Origin: Wolfiporia cocos
Taxonomy: Eukaryota > Basidiomycota > Agaricomycetes > Polyporales > Phaeolaceae
DNA length: 64,000 nt
Direction: 5' to 3'
NCBI GenBank assembly: GCA_029448655.1
Contig: JACCLO010000002.1
Location: forward strand, 744,001-808,000
Positions 22,490 to 34,687 of the stretch are shown one piece after another; position 1 is the first letter of the stretch; each line of letters begins with the position of its first letter. Position numbers and translations under genes: made by a program. The notes beneath the pieces are model-generated. The model did no database searches. It was not told where the DNA came from and saw only the letters and a program-made list of their open reading frames with translations.

Positions 22490-24675
22490 ATGGAGCATCC
22501 TCGCCTTTTGATCGTCCCTGCTGCCCTCTTTCTGTGCGGGCTCATGCTAAAGCGTCAGAAGGTTTGCGGACCCCATGTGTGCAGAGTGGGATTCCAGGGA
22601 GCTAAAATGCTATCATGATAGGTACCTATGCATAAGACGCCTCCCTTAGTCGACATTCCAGTAGTATCGCTCCGCAGGTTGTGCTCCTGTTAAAGCTAAC
22701 TTGGTCGTAGATGGAAGACATCTTTTCAAGACCACGAGACGCATATATCCGAGCTCTGCAACTATACGGCCCAGTCATTGCGGTCCGCCGTAAAGGCAAT
22801 GTGAGTTCTTCCTTAATGGTAACATTGGACAGGCACACATCGTGATGTAGCTTGAATATATTGTCGGTGCTCAATATGCTAGGCATGTCTTGACTTGCGA
22901 CCACTTGTTCAGTTTTGAAGCAGGATCTGCCGCCGTATGTAAGCCTTCTGCCGAGCTAACGCTTTACTAACGTTTGACGGCCTCGCACTACGTCCAGATC
23001 ATGAACCTTCGGCCTATCATGGCATTGACCGGGGGTACGTTGTTTCGAGACCTTCAAGACTTTGTGAGGGACGGCATCATTTCACGGATAGATGATATTG
23101 TTTCCAAAAGTAAGCAGTCTTCGCAGGTCCTTCTATGTTTTCGACCACCACTCACAGTGATCGCAGTCTATCCGATCTATGACCGTGATGCCAGAAGATT
23201 CCTCGACCACTCCAGGCAGACCGCGAAGGGCGGGATAAGGCCAGACTCGTTCCGGAATTCCCGAGATACCGTCGCCGAAACGACCCTCATTCTTCTTCTT
23301 GGCCAAGTAAGTGACCGTTCACTGGCGCTCCGTCGATTACCCTGAAGGGCGGGCGAAATTGGTAGGACTATGTGAACAAGCGCAATACGGAAATCATAGA
23401 AAATGTCTCAAATGGGATGGCAGAACTAACTGGCCAGTTTCAGAACATGTCTCTCCTTGGGAGGTATTTACCTTGGTTTTGGGTCTTTTTGACGTGGTCA
23501 GGAAGTCCGCGCCTTGTTAGGAGATGCACCTCTCTGACACAGTGTACAGGGTCAACGTGATGTTGATTAAGATTCCTTTTGGCTTCATGTGCCTTCTGGG
23601 GCCTCAGCTATGGGAAGACGTGAGTCGCTACGAGGCTCTGGCAAGTTCCAGGGTATCTCCGGAGCACGAGGTAAGAAGATGGAAATAATGCGGTATGGGA
23701 AGTTCAGCTCACAATGAAATCCCGCCGTATAAGCCGAAGAACGTACTTTACCTCATTACCAAGACCTACGCTCGCGCTAGCGGACGCGGCATTGGGATAT
23801 TTCGTCGTCTATACATCGCTCTCTTGCTGCTCTGGCGAGTGCCTATATCTTCAATCACTTGCTCGACGCTAATATCCCATTGTGCTTCAGCCTGATATTT
23901 GCTTCTGTGCATACGACGTACGTAACTTCCAGTCGTCCAGCCTCGATTGTGCTCGCGCTCAAGCATCAATGATCAGCACTGTGGTGTCGCAATGGGTGTT
24001 CTTTCAACTTGCTGTGCACCCAGAATACTTGGAACCTCTCCGAGAAGAACTTTTGCGCATTCGTGAAGAAGACGAAGATGGATCTCTCCGTCTCACCGCT
24101 GCATCCTTGCGCGAAGCTCATCTGCTTGACTCCTTCATACGCGAGGTCATGCGTCTTAAAGGGGACACCATTGCCACGATGCGATATACCACGTGCGACG
24201 CTCCGCTTGGTGAATATGTCATTCCCAAAGGTATGTGACGTTTCTGCGAGCGGGATGGGCGCTGATATCCACCGCAATGGTTATCAGGCTCCTTCGTCAC
24301 GCCTATGTCCTGTGCTGTCCACGAGAACCCTGGAGTTTTCGGTGACGACCCAACCGATTTCAATGGTTTTCAGTGGGCCGAGCTGAACAAGGAGGCCTCG
24401 ATGACAGGAGCGGCCCACATCGTCTTTGGACTTGGCAGATTTGCATGTCCTGGTAGGGTCCTGGCCGTGAACGGTTCGTCGATTTCCATAACCTCATACT
24501 TTATCTCACGCTCCCGCTCGGGACAGAGATCAAACTTATAATCCTGTGCCTGATTGGACGGGCGACACCGTCCCTGCTAGAAGGCAAATTCGTAGTCACG
24601 GATCCTCTAAATACCGTTACGCAGCCACCGAAAGGCACACTCATCTTCACACCGTTGGAAAGTCCCCTTCTTTAA
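22490..24675 (+). CDS. Cytochrome P450 (monooxygenase 1)
   Basis: Heme-thiolate monooxygenase, predicted ER-anchored. The start at 22490 gives MEHPRLLIVPAALFLCGLML, a membrane anchor. Further exon pieces include MEDIFSRPRDAYIRALQLYG (22711-22800), EYIVGAQYARHVLTCDHLFS, IYDRDARRFLDHSRQ with ETTLILLLGQ, RYLPWFWVFLTW, an I-helix exon reading LIFASVHTT then SMISTVVSQWV, the K-helix FIREVMRLKGD (ExxR), and the heme-binding loop FGLGRFACPGR. After an intron ending GGGACAG the last exon reads EIKLIILCLIGRATPSLLEG and stops at 24675. The I-helix has ASVHTT instead of the common AGxDT. Borders of the exons between 23500 and 23890 are uncertain, so a defect there cannot be excluded. The substrate cannot be told. 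Confidence 0.8.
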
Positions 24676-25106
24676 ACATCGCGGCAGAAACGACAGTGCC
24701 GTTCTCGCGATGTCGGCAGCGACCTTATTGCTTGCACGTATATTTGGAACTTGTATCGGGAGCTGTATCATCAAACCTTTGTGCCTGTATCTCGCACTTG
24801 CTAAACGTCATGGCTTGACTTCTGTACATTTTTAACGCACATGTGAGCAGGAATACCAACGATATTCCGCCAGATGCTGCGACAACGAGTCCTTGAACGG
24901 CCGCCATGATGAATCTTCCATGAGATCAGTAACGACGCAGACAGACAGCCAAGTAGATCTAGTATTCCACTGTGTGAAACGAATGTAGTATCTGGAAAAA
25001 CAACGTCCAATAGATAACCTGTGTAAAGTCCACAGCAAGAACATCAGGATACATTGAGAGCAAGCGAAAATCCGAGAAATCCTCATGATAAGCATACGTG
25101 AGTACA
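24676..25106. other. Spacer between P450 1 and the CorA-type gene
   Basis: Convergent 3' ends. Short minus-strand frames (24907-24725 with a hydrophobic start; 25201-24959) are present, with no recognisable domain. Confidence 0.35.
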
Positions 25107-27827
25107 TTAACGACGACGTCCGTGTGTCTGCTCAGGGCGAGACAGCGCAGCATAGTTAGCCCCAGCGCCGAACGGGGCCGAGAGGGCGTAGTGCGGAGCA
25201 CGTACCCGCTTCAGCCTCCGCTCGACCAGACGCTTCTGCAGGTAATGGGCCATACTCTTCAAATCTGGCCACATGAAAGTGGGCACCACAATGGCCATCA
25301 GGGGCAGCGCAATGATCCAGAATCTGCGCAATTGAGGTGTCTGTAAGCCAACGCTCATCAAAGCCAGAGCGATACGAGAACGCACATCACATCGCTATGT
25401 CCGTGGTCGACGGACCACATGTTTTGGAAGTTCATACCCTGCGGATTGAGGCGGGAAGATCAATATTCCAAGCAGCTACGGGTGCAGAAGACAATAAAAC
25501 GCACAAAATAACCGGTGAGGAGTGTTAAGGGTAAAAAGATGATAGTGGCAAGCGTGAGCCGACGCCTAGAGATTGTCCAGCGAATGCGCTCAGTATTCCA
25601 ACCTTGATCGATGGACAGCAATGTACGTACATAACCTCGTTCATCTCATACGATGCCATCTATTCAATCCAAGGATCATTGATTAGTGTATAGATTAGTG
25701 TATATGTTTCAACCAGCCGGAACGCTACCGGGGATGAATTGACACGTACATTGAATGTATAGTTAATCAAGTTCTCGCTCACCCCCGCGAACATTTCCAA
25801 GCTAGTCAAAATGTATTCCATATGATCGTGGACATCGGCCTGAAGAGTTGGATGGTGTCAGTAGTGCGGGTTCGGCCGGAACCACATCGAAGGCATGGAG
25901 CACATACGAGGTAAATCTTTGCCTTGTGACTCATGTAACCCTCGATCTTCATACGCGGATCGATCTTCTCGCTCAACGCAGCAGCGCGATCGTCATCATA
26001 TCGCCGCAAACCGTATATCACTGTCTTAATTGGCTCAAGGGTGCGTTTGTGGAGGATCAGATCTCCCTGGAGTATATGCACTATTAAAGTGGCAGTTGAG
26101 CGATCAGCTGCCCGTATGGAGGCGCTGTGGTAAATCAGCACGCACGCCTGCGGACAGTGCGCATGCTCGGCTTGAGGAGTATTTCTTGTTCAATCTGTAG
26201 GATCTTGCCCTGGTATTCTTCCACGACCTCCAGCGCAGAGTCAACCACTGCACAATGGGCAATGTTGGCTCAAAAAAACATCTACGATTATCGTATTTGG
26301 CGGCACGCACTGAGATCAAGCAGACTCTGCACCAATAACGAAGGGTCGGCTGTTGATCGCAAGCCCGTATGCCGTTGTCTCAGGCGCTCTGTGATGGGCG
26401 CTGTGAGATTAACGTTGTTGTCTTCCTCGCAACGTGAATAACCATTCTCATGGCACAGCAGTCTGAGTGCCGAGACACTCACTTCCGTTTATCGATATGA
26501 CAGTGCCTATGTGCGCGTGACGGCCACGTGTAAATGGACTGTATTGATGTCAAACGTAAAAACACACCGTCGCGGTACAGGAAAATGCACATCGGGTGTA
26601 TCTTGACGTTAACCCTGTCCCCCTTCTTCAGTTCCTTGAGCAGCTTCATGACGCGTGCGACCCTGTTCTGCTCGTGCCGGTCGGCAGTCGATAACAGAGA
26701 CTTCGATTGCTGAGGCTAGAACGCACCTTCTTCTCGGATTTGGAGTTGAAACTGAACCGCGCCTGCTGCGGCATCTGGTTAGTCATGGCGTAGTTCTCAA
26801 CGTCTCGTCGCCTGGGAGGTCCACCGAGAACGGTGAACCTGCGCTTCAGTGATTCTCTCTTGGCTGTAAACCGTGAACCGCTCGCACTCCCGTATACGGT
26901 GTCGTCGTCGCCCGTGTCCATATGCTGGTGATCGCCACCCATGCCATATCCAGCATCTTCTCCGTCGGACTCCTCATCGATGCCAATCGGCTCTGGCGAC
27001 GCCGAGCGTGGGAGGTCTGTGATCGAGACATCTGGCGATATTGCTTCCTCTGTGCTGAGTGAGTGACAGAGAATACGGAGGAAGAGGTGCTGTGGATAGT
27101 AATCCACTTTCGATCGAGTGTGATGCCGCTGGCTGAGGATGTCTTCAAGTGCCAACGGATGAATATCTACCGCGCGGCTCAATCACCGGCAGATAGTACC
27201 AGAACGCATGCGCAACATACCATATTTCAACGCTAATGCGCTTATGACATCCCAACTGATTCCACCGATATTGATCCAACGTACGCGCACCCAGGAATCC
27301 CTGCGACTTGCGCCCGGGTCCCTCAACATCTTGATGAACTCATGGTTTGTCATGCGTCCAAAGCTGGTGCGTATCGTCGAGTAGTCCACGACCTCGATCA
27401 CGCAGCGCTGCTTGATGTGCCCATAATTCAAGCTCGCGGACGCATTGCGGGGGTCAATACCTGGCTCAGCACCGACACCGACGCGGGGAAGCATCATAGT
27501 CGTTGCGGTACGGTTCATCGCCATCACCTTCCGCACCGCTGTGCGGAAACGGTCTCCAGGCGTCGTGTACGCCGGCCGCAAGATGTTGTCGAAGTTGGGT
27601 CGTGCTGGCGACCTTGCAGTGGGACTTCCAACATCGCGATTGAGCGCGGCAGGAGCGGATCGCAGGTCCAGATTGGCAGGTCGTGACTGTTCGTCGAACT
27701 CTTCGGTAGTCCTGAGGCTGATGAACGGGTTTTCTGAAGAGCGGCATGCCTCTCGTTGCATCACCTCCTCGAGATCTGGTGTCAGCGAGCGACCCTCAGA
27801 ATCGCTGAGGCTGTTCTCGCGAGGCAT
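25107..27827 (-). CDS. CorA-type Mg2+ transporter
   Basis: Metal-ion transporter of the CorA/Mrs2/Alr superfamily. The first exon starts at 27827 (MPRENSLSDSEGRSLTPDLE) and runs through WVRVRWINIGGISWDVISAL. The next exon carries DIHPLALEDILSQRHHTRSK, the classic CorA cytosolic helix, then a long acidic insert. Later exons give KLLKELKKGDRVNVKIHPM, the helical stretch LVQSLLDL / VDSALEVVEEYQGKILQIEQ, then DHMEYILTSLEMFAGVSEN, LTLLTGYF joined across an intron to GMNFQNMW, and FWIIALPLMAIVVPTFMW. The GMN pore motif is therefore split by an intron but intact, with one transmembrane helix on either side. The C terminus (KSMAHYLQKRLVERRLKR) either stops at 25107 by read-through or is spliced again. 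The large N-terminal extension resembles yeast Alr/Mnr2-type proteins. The membrane (plasma or vacuolar) is not decided by the sequence. Confidence 0.88.
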
Positions 27828-28401
27828 TTTGAGGACAGTGTTGTGCAGTGATAGTGGATAGAGAGCAGAGAAAACGAGCGAGAACTAGATCATGTGTATC
27901 GAAGAATGAGTTGCAGCAGTGGTGGAGACGGTTGAGGCATCATCTATGATAGTAAGGGGCAGTTGCCACTTGGTTGTCGGCTCCCTCCCAAACGCCCACC
28001 CACGGTTTCACAACTGCAATTCTCAACGGGATAAGAGGCAATAGAAGCCAAATAACGAACAGCAGCCTTCCAAAATGTCTCCATTAGCAAGAATTGTGAA
28101 ACGATGCCAGTCCGCGCATTTATGTTACCGGGCTTCAAAATCGTGAGAGTCAACGTATACGTACAGGAACAAGGAGAGCGTCCGGAGCTTGTTATGCCCG
28201 GTGGCAACCATCCAAATTTGTATGATATACTGCGTGCTATCTTTCAATTTCAGCCACCGACGCGACGACGCGACAAACCGCGTACCGTTGGTTACAGTTT
28301 TCGTGACAAACCGAGCTTTGGTAAGCTCTAACTTTCCTGTTTTGAATTTCCTGTACTGGGGACCAACATTCGCCCTCAACAATCACAGCAAGCAAAAACG
28401 G
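27828..28401. other. Promoter side of the CorA-type gene up to tRNA-Trp
   Basis: A plus-strand frame of 75 codons (28104-28331) and an 85-codon minus frame occur; neither is recognisable. The 5' leader and promoter of the minus-strand CorA-type gene lie here. Confidence 0.35.
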
Positions 28402-28496
28402 TGAACCCGACCCGGATTGAACGGATGACCTTGAGGACTGTCACAGGCTGACGCCTAAGACTGGAATCTCACGCGCTACCACTGTGCCACGGGTTC
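28402..28496 (-). tRNA. tRNA-Trp (CCA) with an intron
   Basis: Read on the minus strand it begins GAACCCGTGGCACAGTGGTA. The 7-bp acceptor stem GAACCCG/CGGGTTC is perfect, the A box GTGGCACAGTGG and the T arm with GTTCAATCC are present. The anticodon arm TGAGATTCCAG carries CCA. An interruption of about 23 nt follows the base after the anticodon, then TCCTCA closes the stem, and the variable loop is AGGTC. The D-arm sequence and overall length after intron removal (about 72 nt) fit eukaryotic tRNA-Trp. One A-C mismatch sits at the base of the anticodon loop. The identity rests on CCA being at positions 34-36. Confidence 0.82.
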
Positions 28497-28732
28497 TCGT
28501 ATGCTATCGTAGCATGAAGGCATTATACGTAGTTTAGGTTCACAGGTTTATCAACGCAAAACTAGGAATGGAAAGTGTAGCTAACGCAAAACTAGGAGAT
28601 GGAAAGTGTGGCAATGGAAAGTGTGGCACACGAGATCGACGCCAAAGCGACCAACCTCCACCGCGGGTCGCACCTTACGACCGTGAGCAGCTTAGCGCAT
28701 CCACCTTACGCTTGTTACTTCCCGTTGGCGTC

Positions 28733-31085
28733 TTACTCCCGCTTGTACAGCTTGACGCGCATTGGCAAACGACTTCCCTTATGCTTCTCGCTCTTAACAA
28801 TGGGGCGCCTAACCGCTGCGCCTTGTTTCCCGATGTCATGTGGCGATACGTCCAGCTCGAATTCGAACGCGCGGACGAGCGTGAACACCAGTGCCTTCAT
28901 TCTACGTAGATATGGTGTCAACATTATACTCAAAGATGAGAGGTGGGAATACAGACTCGACGATCGAGAAGCGGTATCCGATACAAGCGCGTGGGCCGCC
29001 GAGGAAAGTCATCAAGTGGCTCCAAACCCCAGGGACACCGTGAACGGTATCTGGTATGGACTCCCATCGCTCTGGCCTATGCGCGAAGTCAATACAGCTT
29101 GAGAATGAGATAGGGAGGACGGCCGTACTTGAATTCTAAAGCATCCACGCCCCACAGCTCCTTTGACCTATGGAGAGCAAGAAGGGGAATCTCGATTGCG
29201 GTGCCTTTCTCGACCCTTTAACCATGTTAGCATCGCCACAAATCCTCTAAAGCTGTCGGAAATGTACCTGATACCATCATGCACAGCTCCACGGATATCC
29301 GTATACGGTTCATTCAGAGGAATGACGTCGTCGATGCCCGCAGCGCGTACAGTGGAAGGAACGGGCGAGTACAAGCGCATGGTCTCGCGGACGACTGCAT
29401 CGAGGTAGGGCAGCTCCTGAAGCTCGTCCATTGTTGGGTGGTCAGTGGGCATATCTAAGAGCTCTTCACGGAGCTTTTGTTGCATTTCCGGTGCTTGGCT
29501 CAATGCGTAGAGACACCATGTCGTCGCCGTGCTTGTCGTTTCATGACCTGCCACCAAGAACCTGGAAATGAATTAGACAACGTAAGCTAATCGAGACGAC
29601 AGGCATACGTCGGGACCTCTGAAAATCATCAGCTCCGCGGTTCGGGAAGCTATATGCTGAAACACTCACGCGCAAGCACATCCTCGTCTGAGAGCCTGTG
29701 ATCCTCTGGAAGATCAGTTGCCATGTTCGCCTTGATCAATAGCGTCAGCAAATCGCGGTTTTGCAAGCCATCGAATTCGTTGTCTGTCTTCTTTTCCTGA
29801 GCAGACGCTCTCATGACATCGGCCTTCTTCTCTGCGATGAGCTGCATGCCAATGCGCCTCATGTCACTCCGAGCTTTGGCGACCTTTCTTGAGCGCGCGG
29901 TGGGCTGTTAGGCAACGGGCAATCAAAGGGCGTCAATCCATCACCGACAAGGCACCTACAATGAGGCGGAGGGGAGGGATTAAGTATTTGAGCAGTGCAA
30001 AGATGCTTGGAGTGTTCGACGCGGTGCCAAATATCGTTCGGAAAACTGCATTCAGCTCGTTTGGCTTGCCATGCACATTGAGCGAATCAAATGAGTAGTT
30101 AAACCCTATTATTCGTCCATGAGTTGTCTGCTTTATGATAATGAGCCGCTGGATCAGAGCCGCACCAGCAAGACCGATAACATCCAGTGTCATCTTGCTC
30201 ATTCCCTCGACGATGTCAATCTGCGCAGGGCCCCCGTGCGCTAGGACCTCGTTTTTCCAGACATCGCGTAGCTGCAAAACTGAATCAGCGCCCTTAAAAG
30301 CCTGGAAGGACTCGCAGACGCTGATTACCTGCAGTGCTTTATCTAGAAAGATCCCCGTTAACTCCCGAATTTGTGCGGGTCCAAATGCTGGGTTCTGTTA
30401 TGGCTTGTTAGAGGATAAGGGAGCGTGTGCTACGATTTGTCTGCACGGACCATAATACGTCTCTGCATGAATTTATGTCGACATCAGCGTGAGACCCCCC
30501 TTTGTGAAGCAGATACTCGCCTGCTGACGGTGTTGTTCGCCTTGAGGGTGGAAAATCAACTCAACAAGGAGTAGTTGTAGAATGTGCGACACTAACCTTC
30601 CACAACAAGGACACCTTAGGCATGGAATATAGATCAGAAGATCGAGTAGAATAGAGGAAATTTCAACTAACCTTTGCCCAGTAGTTGCGATAAGCCAAAG
30701 CGAGCGGCCTCTGGCTTTGGATATTCACTAGAATGTGTGAGGATGTGATTTAAGGCCTTTGTGTCCATTGTGAATAGCGTGTCCCGCTATGTTCTATTTC
30801 AGTGCCACTACAACACATCGTCGTGCGAATGACACCAACACTGAACCAGCCCTTGAATTTGATTGTTTTCCCATATTGGTCTACCCAGCTCTCGTATAGG
30901 ATCGGCTCTTCGACACTACTAAGTTGTTTAAGATTGCCAAACAGCCAACTCGGGGAAGGAGGGCCCGGAATGTAGCGCAGTGGGGATGGTTTGAGGTAGG
31001 CGTACAGGGCATGCGCAGTTCTCCATATAGCATAGCCCGAAAAAGCCGCCCCGAGAGCCAAAATGATGCTCATCAGCGCCGCCAT
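28733..31085 (-). CDS. Cytochrome P450 (monooxygenase 2)
   Basis: ER-anchored heme monooxygenase, apparently intact. The start at 31085 gives [20 protein letters not shown], a membrane anchor, then the proline hinge [18 protein letters not shown]. Downstream exons include [11 protein letters not shown], a helix-rich exon ending [11 protein letters not shown], the I-helix [20 protein letters not shown] (canonical AGHETT), the K-helix [19 protein letters not shown] (ExxR), and the heme loop [17 protein letters not shown]. The last exon [18 protein letters not shown] ends at 28733. All hallmark residues, including the cysteine ligand, are present. It is unlike monooxygenase 1 in sequence and on the opposite strand, so the two are not recent duplicates. 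Substrate unknown; such families are abundant in wood- and litter-decay fungi. Confidence 0.9.
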
Positions 31086-32624
31086 CAGGGAAGGAGCCGC
31101 TGTATGTATTGTAGTGGTCAGATAGAGGTCGAGGTGGTCAGATAGACGTCAAGGTATGATGTTGTCCGGGAAGAGTGGCTTAGTGTGCCTGCGCGTACCG
31201 CGGGGTACTTATCCTCTTTGAGAAGCTGCGCTCCGGCCTGCGCATTCTCACAGGTCTAGTGCCTTGTGGCAATGCGCTTGTGGACATCTATTTCCTGTAC
31301 GGTGGGCTGCTAGCCGGGTCCGAGAGCGCGATGGGATGACTGATCCTACATGACAACCTCGAGTTGCACGAGTTTGCTGAGGCGCCTTGCATCGGATCCG
31401 TCAAGTGTACAGTCATCGATCACTCAATGGGACAACCAAATATACTGTGCTGCTCGGAAAACTCAAATTGTGTGCCAGTCGGACTATACCAGGGTATCAG
31501 GCCTTCAGTTTCAGGCCCGACTACCCCTGCAATCTGGCACTGAGAGCTCCGTTTCGAAGTTCCTCTCCAGCCAGTGGAATTAAAGCAATAGTCCAACGTC
31601 CTTGTCAACGGAGTATCACTCAACTTCAGACAGCGTCACACCGTTACGCTCGATCAGGCTCAGGCTATACTACATAGGTAATCTCATCAACTGATAGTAC
31701 TACATGTAGATCTTCGTCCCCATTTGAGTCACCTTATCCAAACATCGTAGGAGCTAAGCAGTTATATGTAGAAGAGGCTTGTATGACATCTCGGAAAGCC
31801 ACGGAAGCCACGGCGACAACATCGATATTTAGTAGGTCAGACCAGCCTTTGCAGCACCTCCGATCCTTTTTGTTCGACGATCTCGGTAAACGTGATGAAA
31901 TTAACATTGCCATACAAAAGCATTAAGGGATAGCATTCTCAGCATCAGTGTACTGCATGATTTCCGAGGGACCAATCTCTCGGAATATGTTTCATTTTGA
32001 AGGATGGCAGCTGAAGCGCTGAAGCGCTGACAGCTGACAGCTCTTGGTCTGTCAGAGATGCAGTATCCAAGGTATCTGCTCGAAACTACAGTGTTAGATT
32101 CTCAGGATACATGAAACCAGAGTATGTGAAGCCCGAGGCAGAGATGCGGAAGTGGCTGGCAGAATTTAAATGACAAGAACGTTTGTCTCATTGAATGATA
32201 GTGTCTCATTGAGTGACTGATGCCTTCAAAACAACTTCTGTGGCCTCCACGATTGCCCCACTATTGTCGTTCGGGCGATGAACCGTAGTATAGTGTTCCG
32301 CGACGTCTTATTGCTATAGTCAAATGGCCCGCCTTTCGTCGGTTCAAAAGCAGGACATTTTATGAAACGCAATGAAGGAGTATTGCGAGGGAAGTCAGTG
32401 ATCAGCTTACGTCTGCGCGAAGTGGACCGTGTTACTTTCTTTAGCTCATTGCACTGAGCTCATTGTCAGTGCAATGATGAATGATGCCTCATGAACTCAT
32501 CTTTCAGCCCGGACCAAATTGGCTGGGCCGGATAGTATGACGTTGACAGGTCGGTGCAGAGTCAGCGTTTCAACGTTCAACCTCAGGCTGCAGCTATGCG
32601 CGCGAGCTGTGTAGGATGATATCA
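31086..32624. other. Intergenic between P450 2 and the repeat island
   Basis: About 1.5 kb with only short overlapping frames. A small direct-repeat patch (TGAAGCGC repeated) is near 32010-32040. No gene or RNA gene seen. Confidence 0.4.
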
Positions 32625-32632
32625 CATCCAGT
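32625..32632 (+). repeat. Left copy of the CATCCAGT direct repeat
   Basis: CATCCAGT immediately followed by TAGTG. The identical octamer lies at 36017-36024 right after the far end of the hAT-like element (CATCACTA), as expected for an 8-bp target duplication around 32633-36016. Confidence 0.65.
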
Positions 32633-32643
32633 TAGTGTAGAGT

Positions 32644-32858
32644 TTCAGTCAATTATCTTAATCTGCCAACTGCCCTTCGCTTAAGAAATCGCAGTTGCGA
32701 GCTAGGTTTGCACGCAGATTAATCTGCTAACTGCGGCAGATTAATCTACTGTGACAATAAAATGGTACATCCAGGATTCGAACCAAGGACCTCAGCGCAG
32801 ATGAGAATAACAGCATCGCAGCATAATCAGCCAACTGAGCTACGGTGCAACTGGTGTT
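32644..32858 (-). mobile_element. tRNA-derived SINE-like unit, minus orientation
   Basis: Read on the minus strand it starts with a tRNA-like head containing an A-box-like GTAGCTCAGTTGGC and a perfect B box GGTTCGAATCC (32774-32784). The region in the anticodon position, GATGCTGTTATTCTCATC, resembles tRNA-Asn(GTT). A body with AGATTAATCTGC repeats follows and ends GATAATTGACTGAA at 32644. The T stem has a mismatch, so a functional tRNA is unlikely. It is nearly identical in body to the plus-strand unit at 33129-33345 and faces it head to head. Confidence 0.65.
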
Positions 32859-33128
32859 GCTCCCATTTTAAGCAATATATAGAGTATTTTGTAAACTTCA
32901 TTTTCGCAGTTTAACATCTTCCATAACACAAATACAAATGAATCTGCCTCTAAAGACCTGTGATTCCAGTGTATTCAGCTTTCCCATGGTGAGTTGCTCC
33001 AGGTCAAGCATGGTAAATCAAGCTACCACTATCATTGATTTCTGTATGCTTGTTGGAGCAGTTAGTTGCCTTGATGATTTGCGAAAATTGTGTGTAAAAT
33101 TTGCATTATATATATTTTAATTGGTCAA

Positions 33129-33345
33129 TGGTACCTGTTGCCACAATGGCTCAGTCGGCTAATTACGCTGCGATGCTGTTATTCTCATCTGCGCTGAGGT
33201 CCTTGGTTCGAATCCTGGATGTACCATTTTATTGTCACAGTAGATTAATCTGCCGCAGTTAGCAGATTAATCTGCGTGCAAACCTAGCTCGCAACTGCGA
33301 TTTCTTAAGCGAAGGGCAGTTGGCAGATTAAGATAATTGACTGAA
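33129..33345 (+). mobile_element. tRNA-derived SINE-like unit, plus orientation
   Basis: Head with A-box-like TGGCTCAGTCGGC and B box GGTTCGAATCC at 33205-33215, then GTACCATTTTATTGTCACAG, the AGATTAATCTGC-rich body and the terminal GATAATTGACTGAA at 33345. It mirrors the minus-strand unit at 32644-32858; the last 140 nt or so of the two bodies are essentially identical, while the tRNA-like heads differ at several positions. A non-symmetric spacer of about 270 bp separates the two heads. Confidence 0.65.
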
Positions 33346-33496
33346 GTCGCTCAGTTAGTGATGTGCAAAGCCCGGCTCAAAGCCGTGAGCCGGGCCTGGC
33401 CGAGCCGACTTGAGCCGGGCCGAGCCGAGCCTTGGGGGCGGCTCACAACGGCTTAGGGCCCGGCTTGGATTGTGAGCCGGCCGTAGCTGAGCCCCA

Positions 33497-34340
33497 GTGA
33501 AGAATCACCCTATCAGAAGCTATCGAAATATATCGGATAGGTTTAGATCGGAATTCCGACTTTTCACTAGCTTTTGATATGTCAGTAGGCACCTAAATAC
33601 ATTGCAGACGCTACCATAAGATACTAGAACCTATCCTGGGTACCATTCAGTATATAGAGCATATACCCAAAGATATCTTATATGTAGTGGCCTTTGCATC
33701 ACGAACGAATCAGAATGTATCAATATATATCAGAAGCTACTAAAACGTATCGGTGCAGGCTTTGCACTGTACCAGAAAATACTCAAATCTACCCTCACCC
33801 GCCATTTGCGTGTACCCAAAACCCGACAGAGAATACCAAGCTCCTGGTGAAATAGCATGTGCTGTGCCGCTGATATCGGTGAGTGAGGCAGTGCCTTGTG
33901 CAATTGGTGGTGCTGTTGAAAGGTGGTGGCCGGGGTACATTGAGCAGCAGACGATCTGCAGGAGGTCGAGGCCAATGGCTCCAGTTGCTGCCAGGTCGCC
34001 GTGCCCAATGGTGGGAGTTGGTATGTGCTGAAATATTTTCACTGTTATCCACTGAACTTTAGCATGTAAATGTAAGACGAGATGTACGCACCTCCATCTC
34101 AATCGCTTTTGCTTCCTGCGGTTGAGGTTTAGGTGAGCTGGTTAGTTTCCGTAGCATAGACTGGAGTACTTACGTAGTGTAGCAAATGTTTGTATTCGCG
34201 TACTTAAGCAATTGAATTGCTTTCACCCCTGCGGCTGAATCAGAGCAGACTTTTGTACTCATGTACTTCAGCGGCATGCTCGTACCACTTAAAATGTGCT
34301 TAGTGCTGTTGGTGCAGCCATAGTTTGTGTGTGAGGGGTA
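33497..34340 (+). repeat. Left arm of the 844-bp inverted repeat
   Basis: Inverted copy of 34688-35531 with the same length and no indels seen. I found two differences by eye (near 33750 and near 34283). It contains minus-strand open frames of 120 and 92 codons that reappear on the plus strand in the other arm with a single residue change. Confidence 0.88.
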
Positions 34341-34687
34341 TATACTAGAATATATCAAAAGCTGTTTGCCAAGAGTCTGGGTGGTATGATTACTGATGCC
34401 AAGACTTTTGTCCTACCCATACATACTCATTGATATATCCTCGTCAATAAAAGTCGCATATGAGTTTATTTTGAGCTGACGTCAAGTTGAGTTCGTCACT
34501 GACTGAGTCTGTTGTCCTGTCTCGAGCTTGTCATGTCGTCTGTCAATTTTCCTCATCTCTACCTCATACCTTCACCATCACTCGAGGTCTTCATGGCTCT
34601 GGTAGGGTGATCATAGAGGAGATCAGTCGCTTCATCACGAAATGGCAGAGGTGTGTATATCCCCACTTCTTGCCTAAGTACCTTATC

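Noticed and set aside
28599..29102. Plus-strand 167-codon frame
   Set aside because: Antisense to the heme-loop and last exons of P450 2, which have clear conserved motifs.
33129..33220. Functional tRNA-Asn gene
   Set aside because: A and B boxes are good, but the T stem has a T-T mismatch, no proper acceptor stem closes the cloverleaf, and the unit is present as inverted copies with a shared non-tRNA body.
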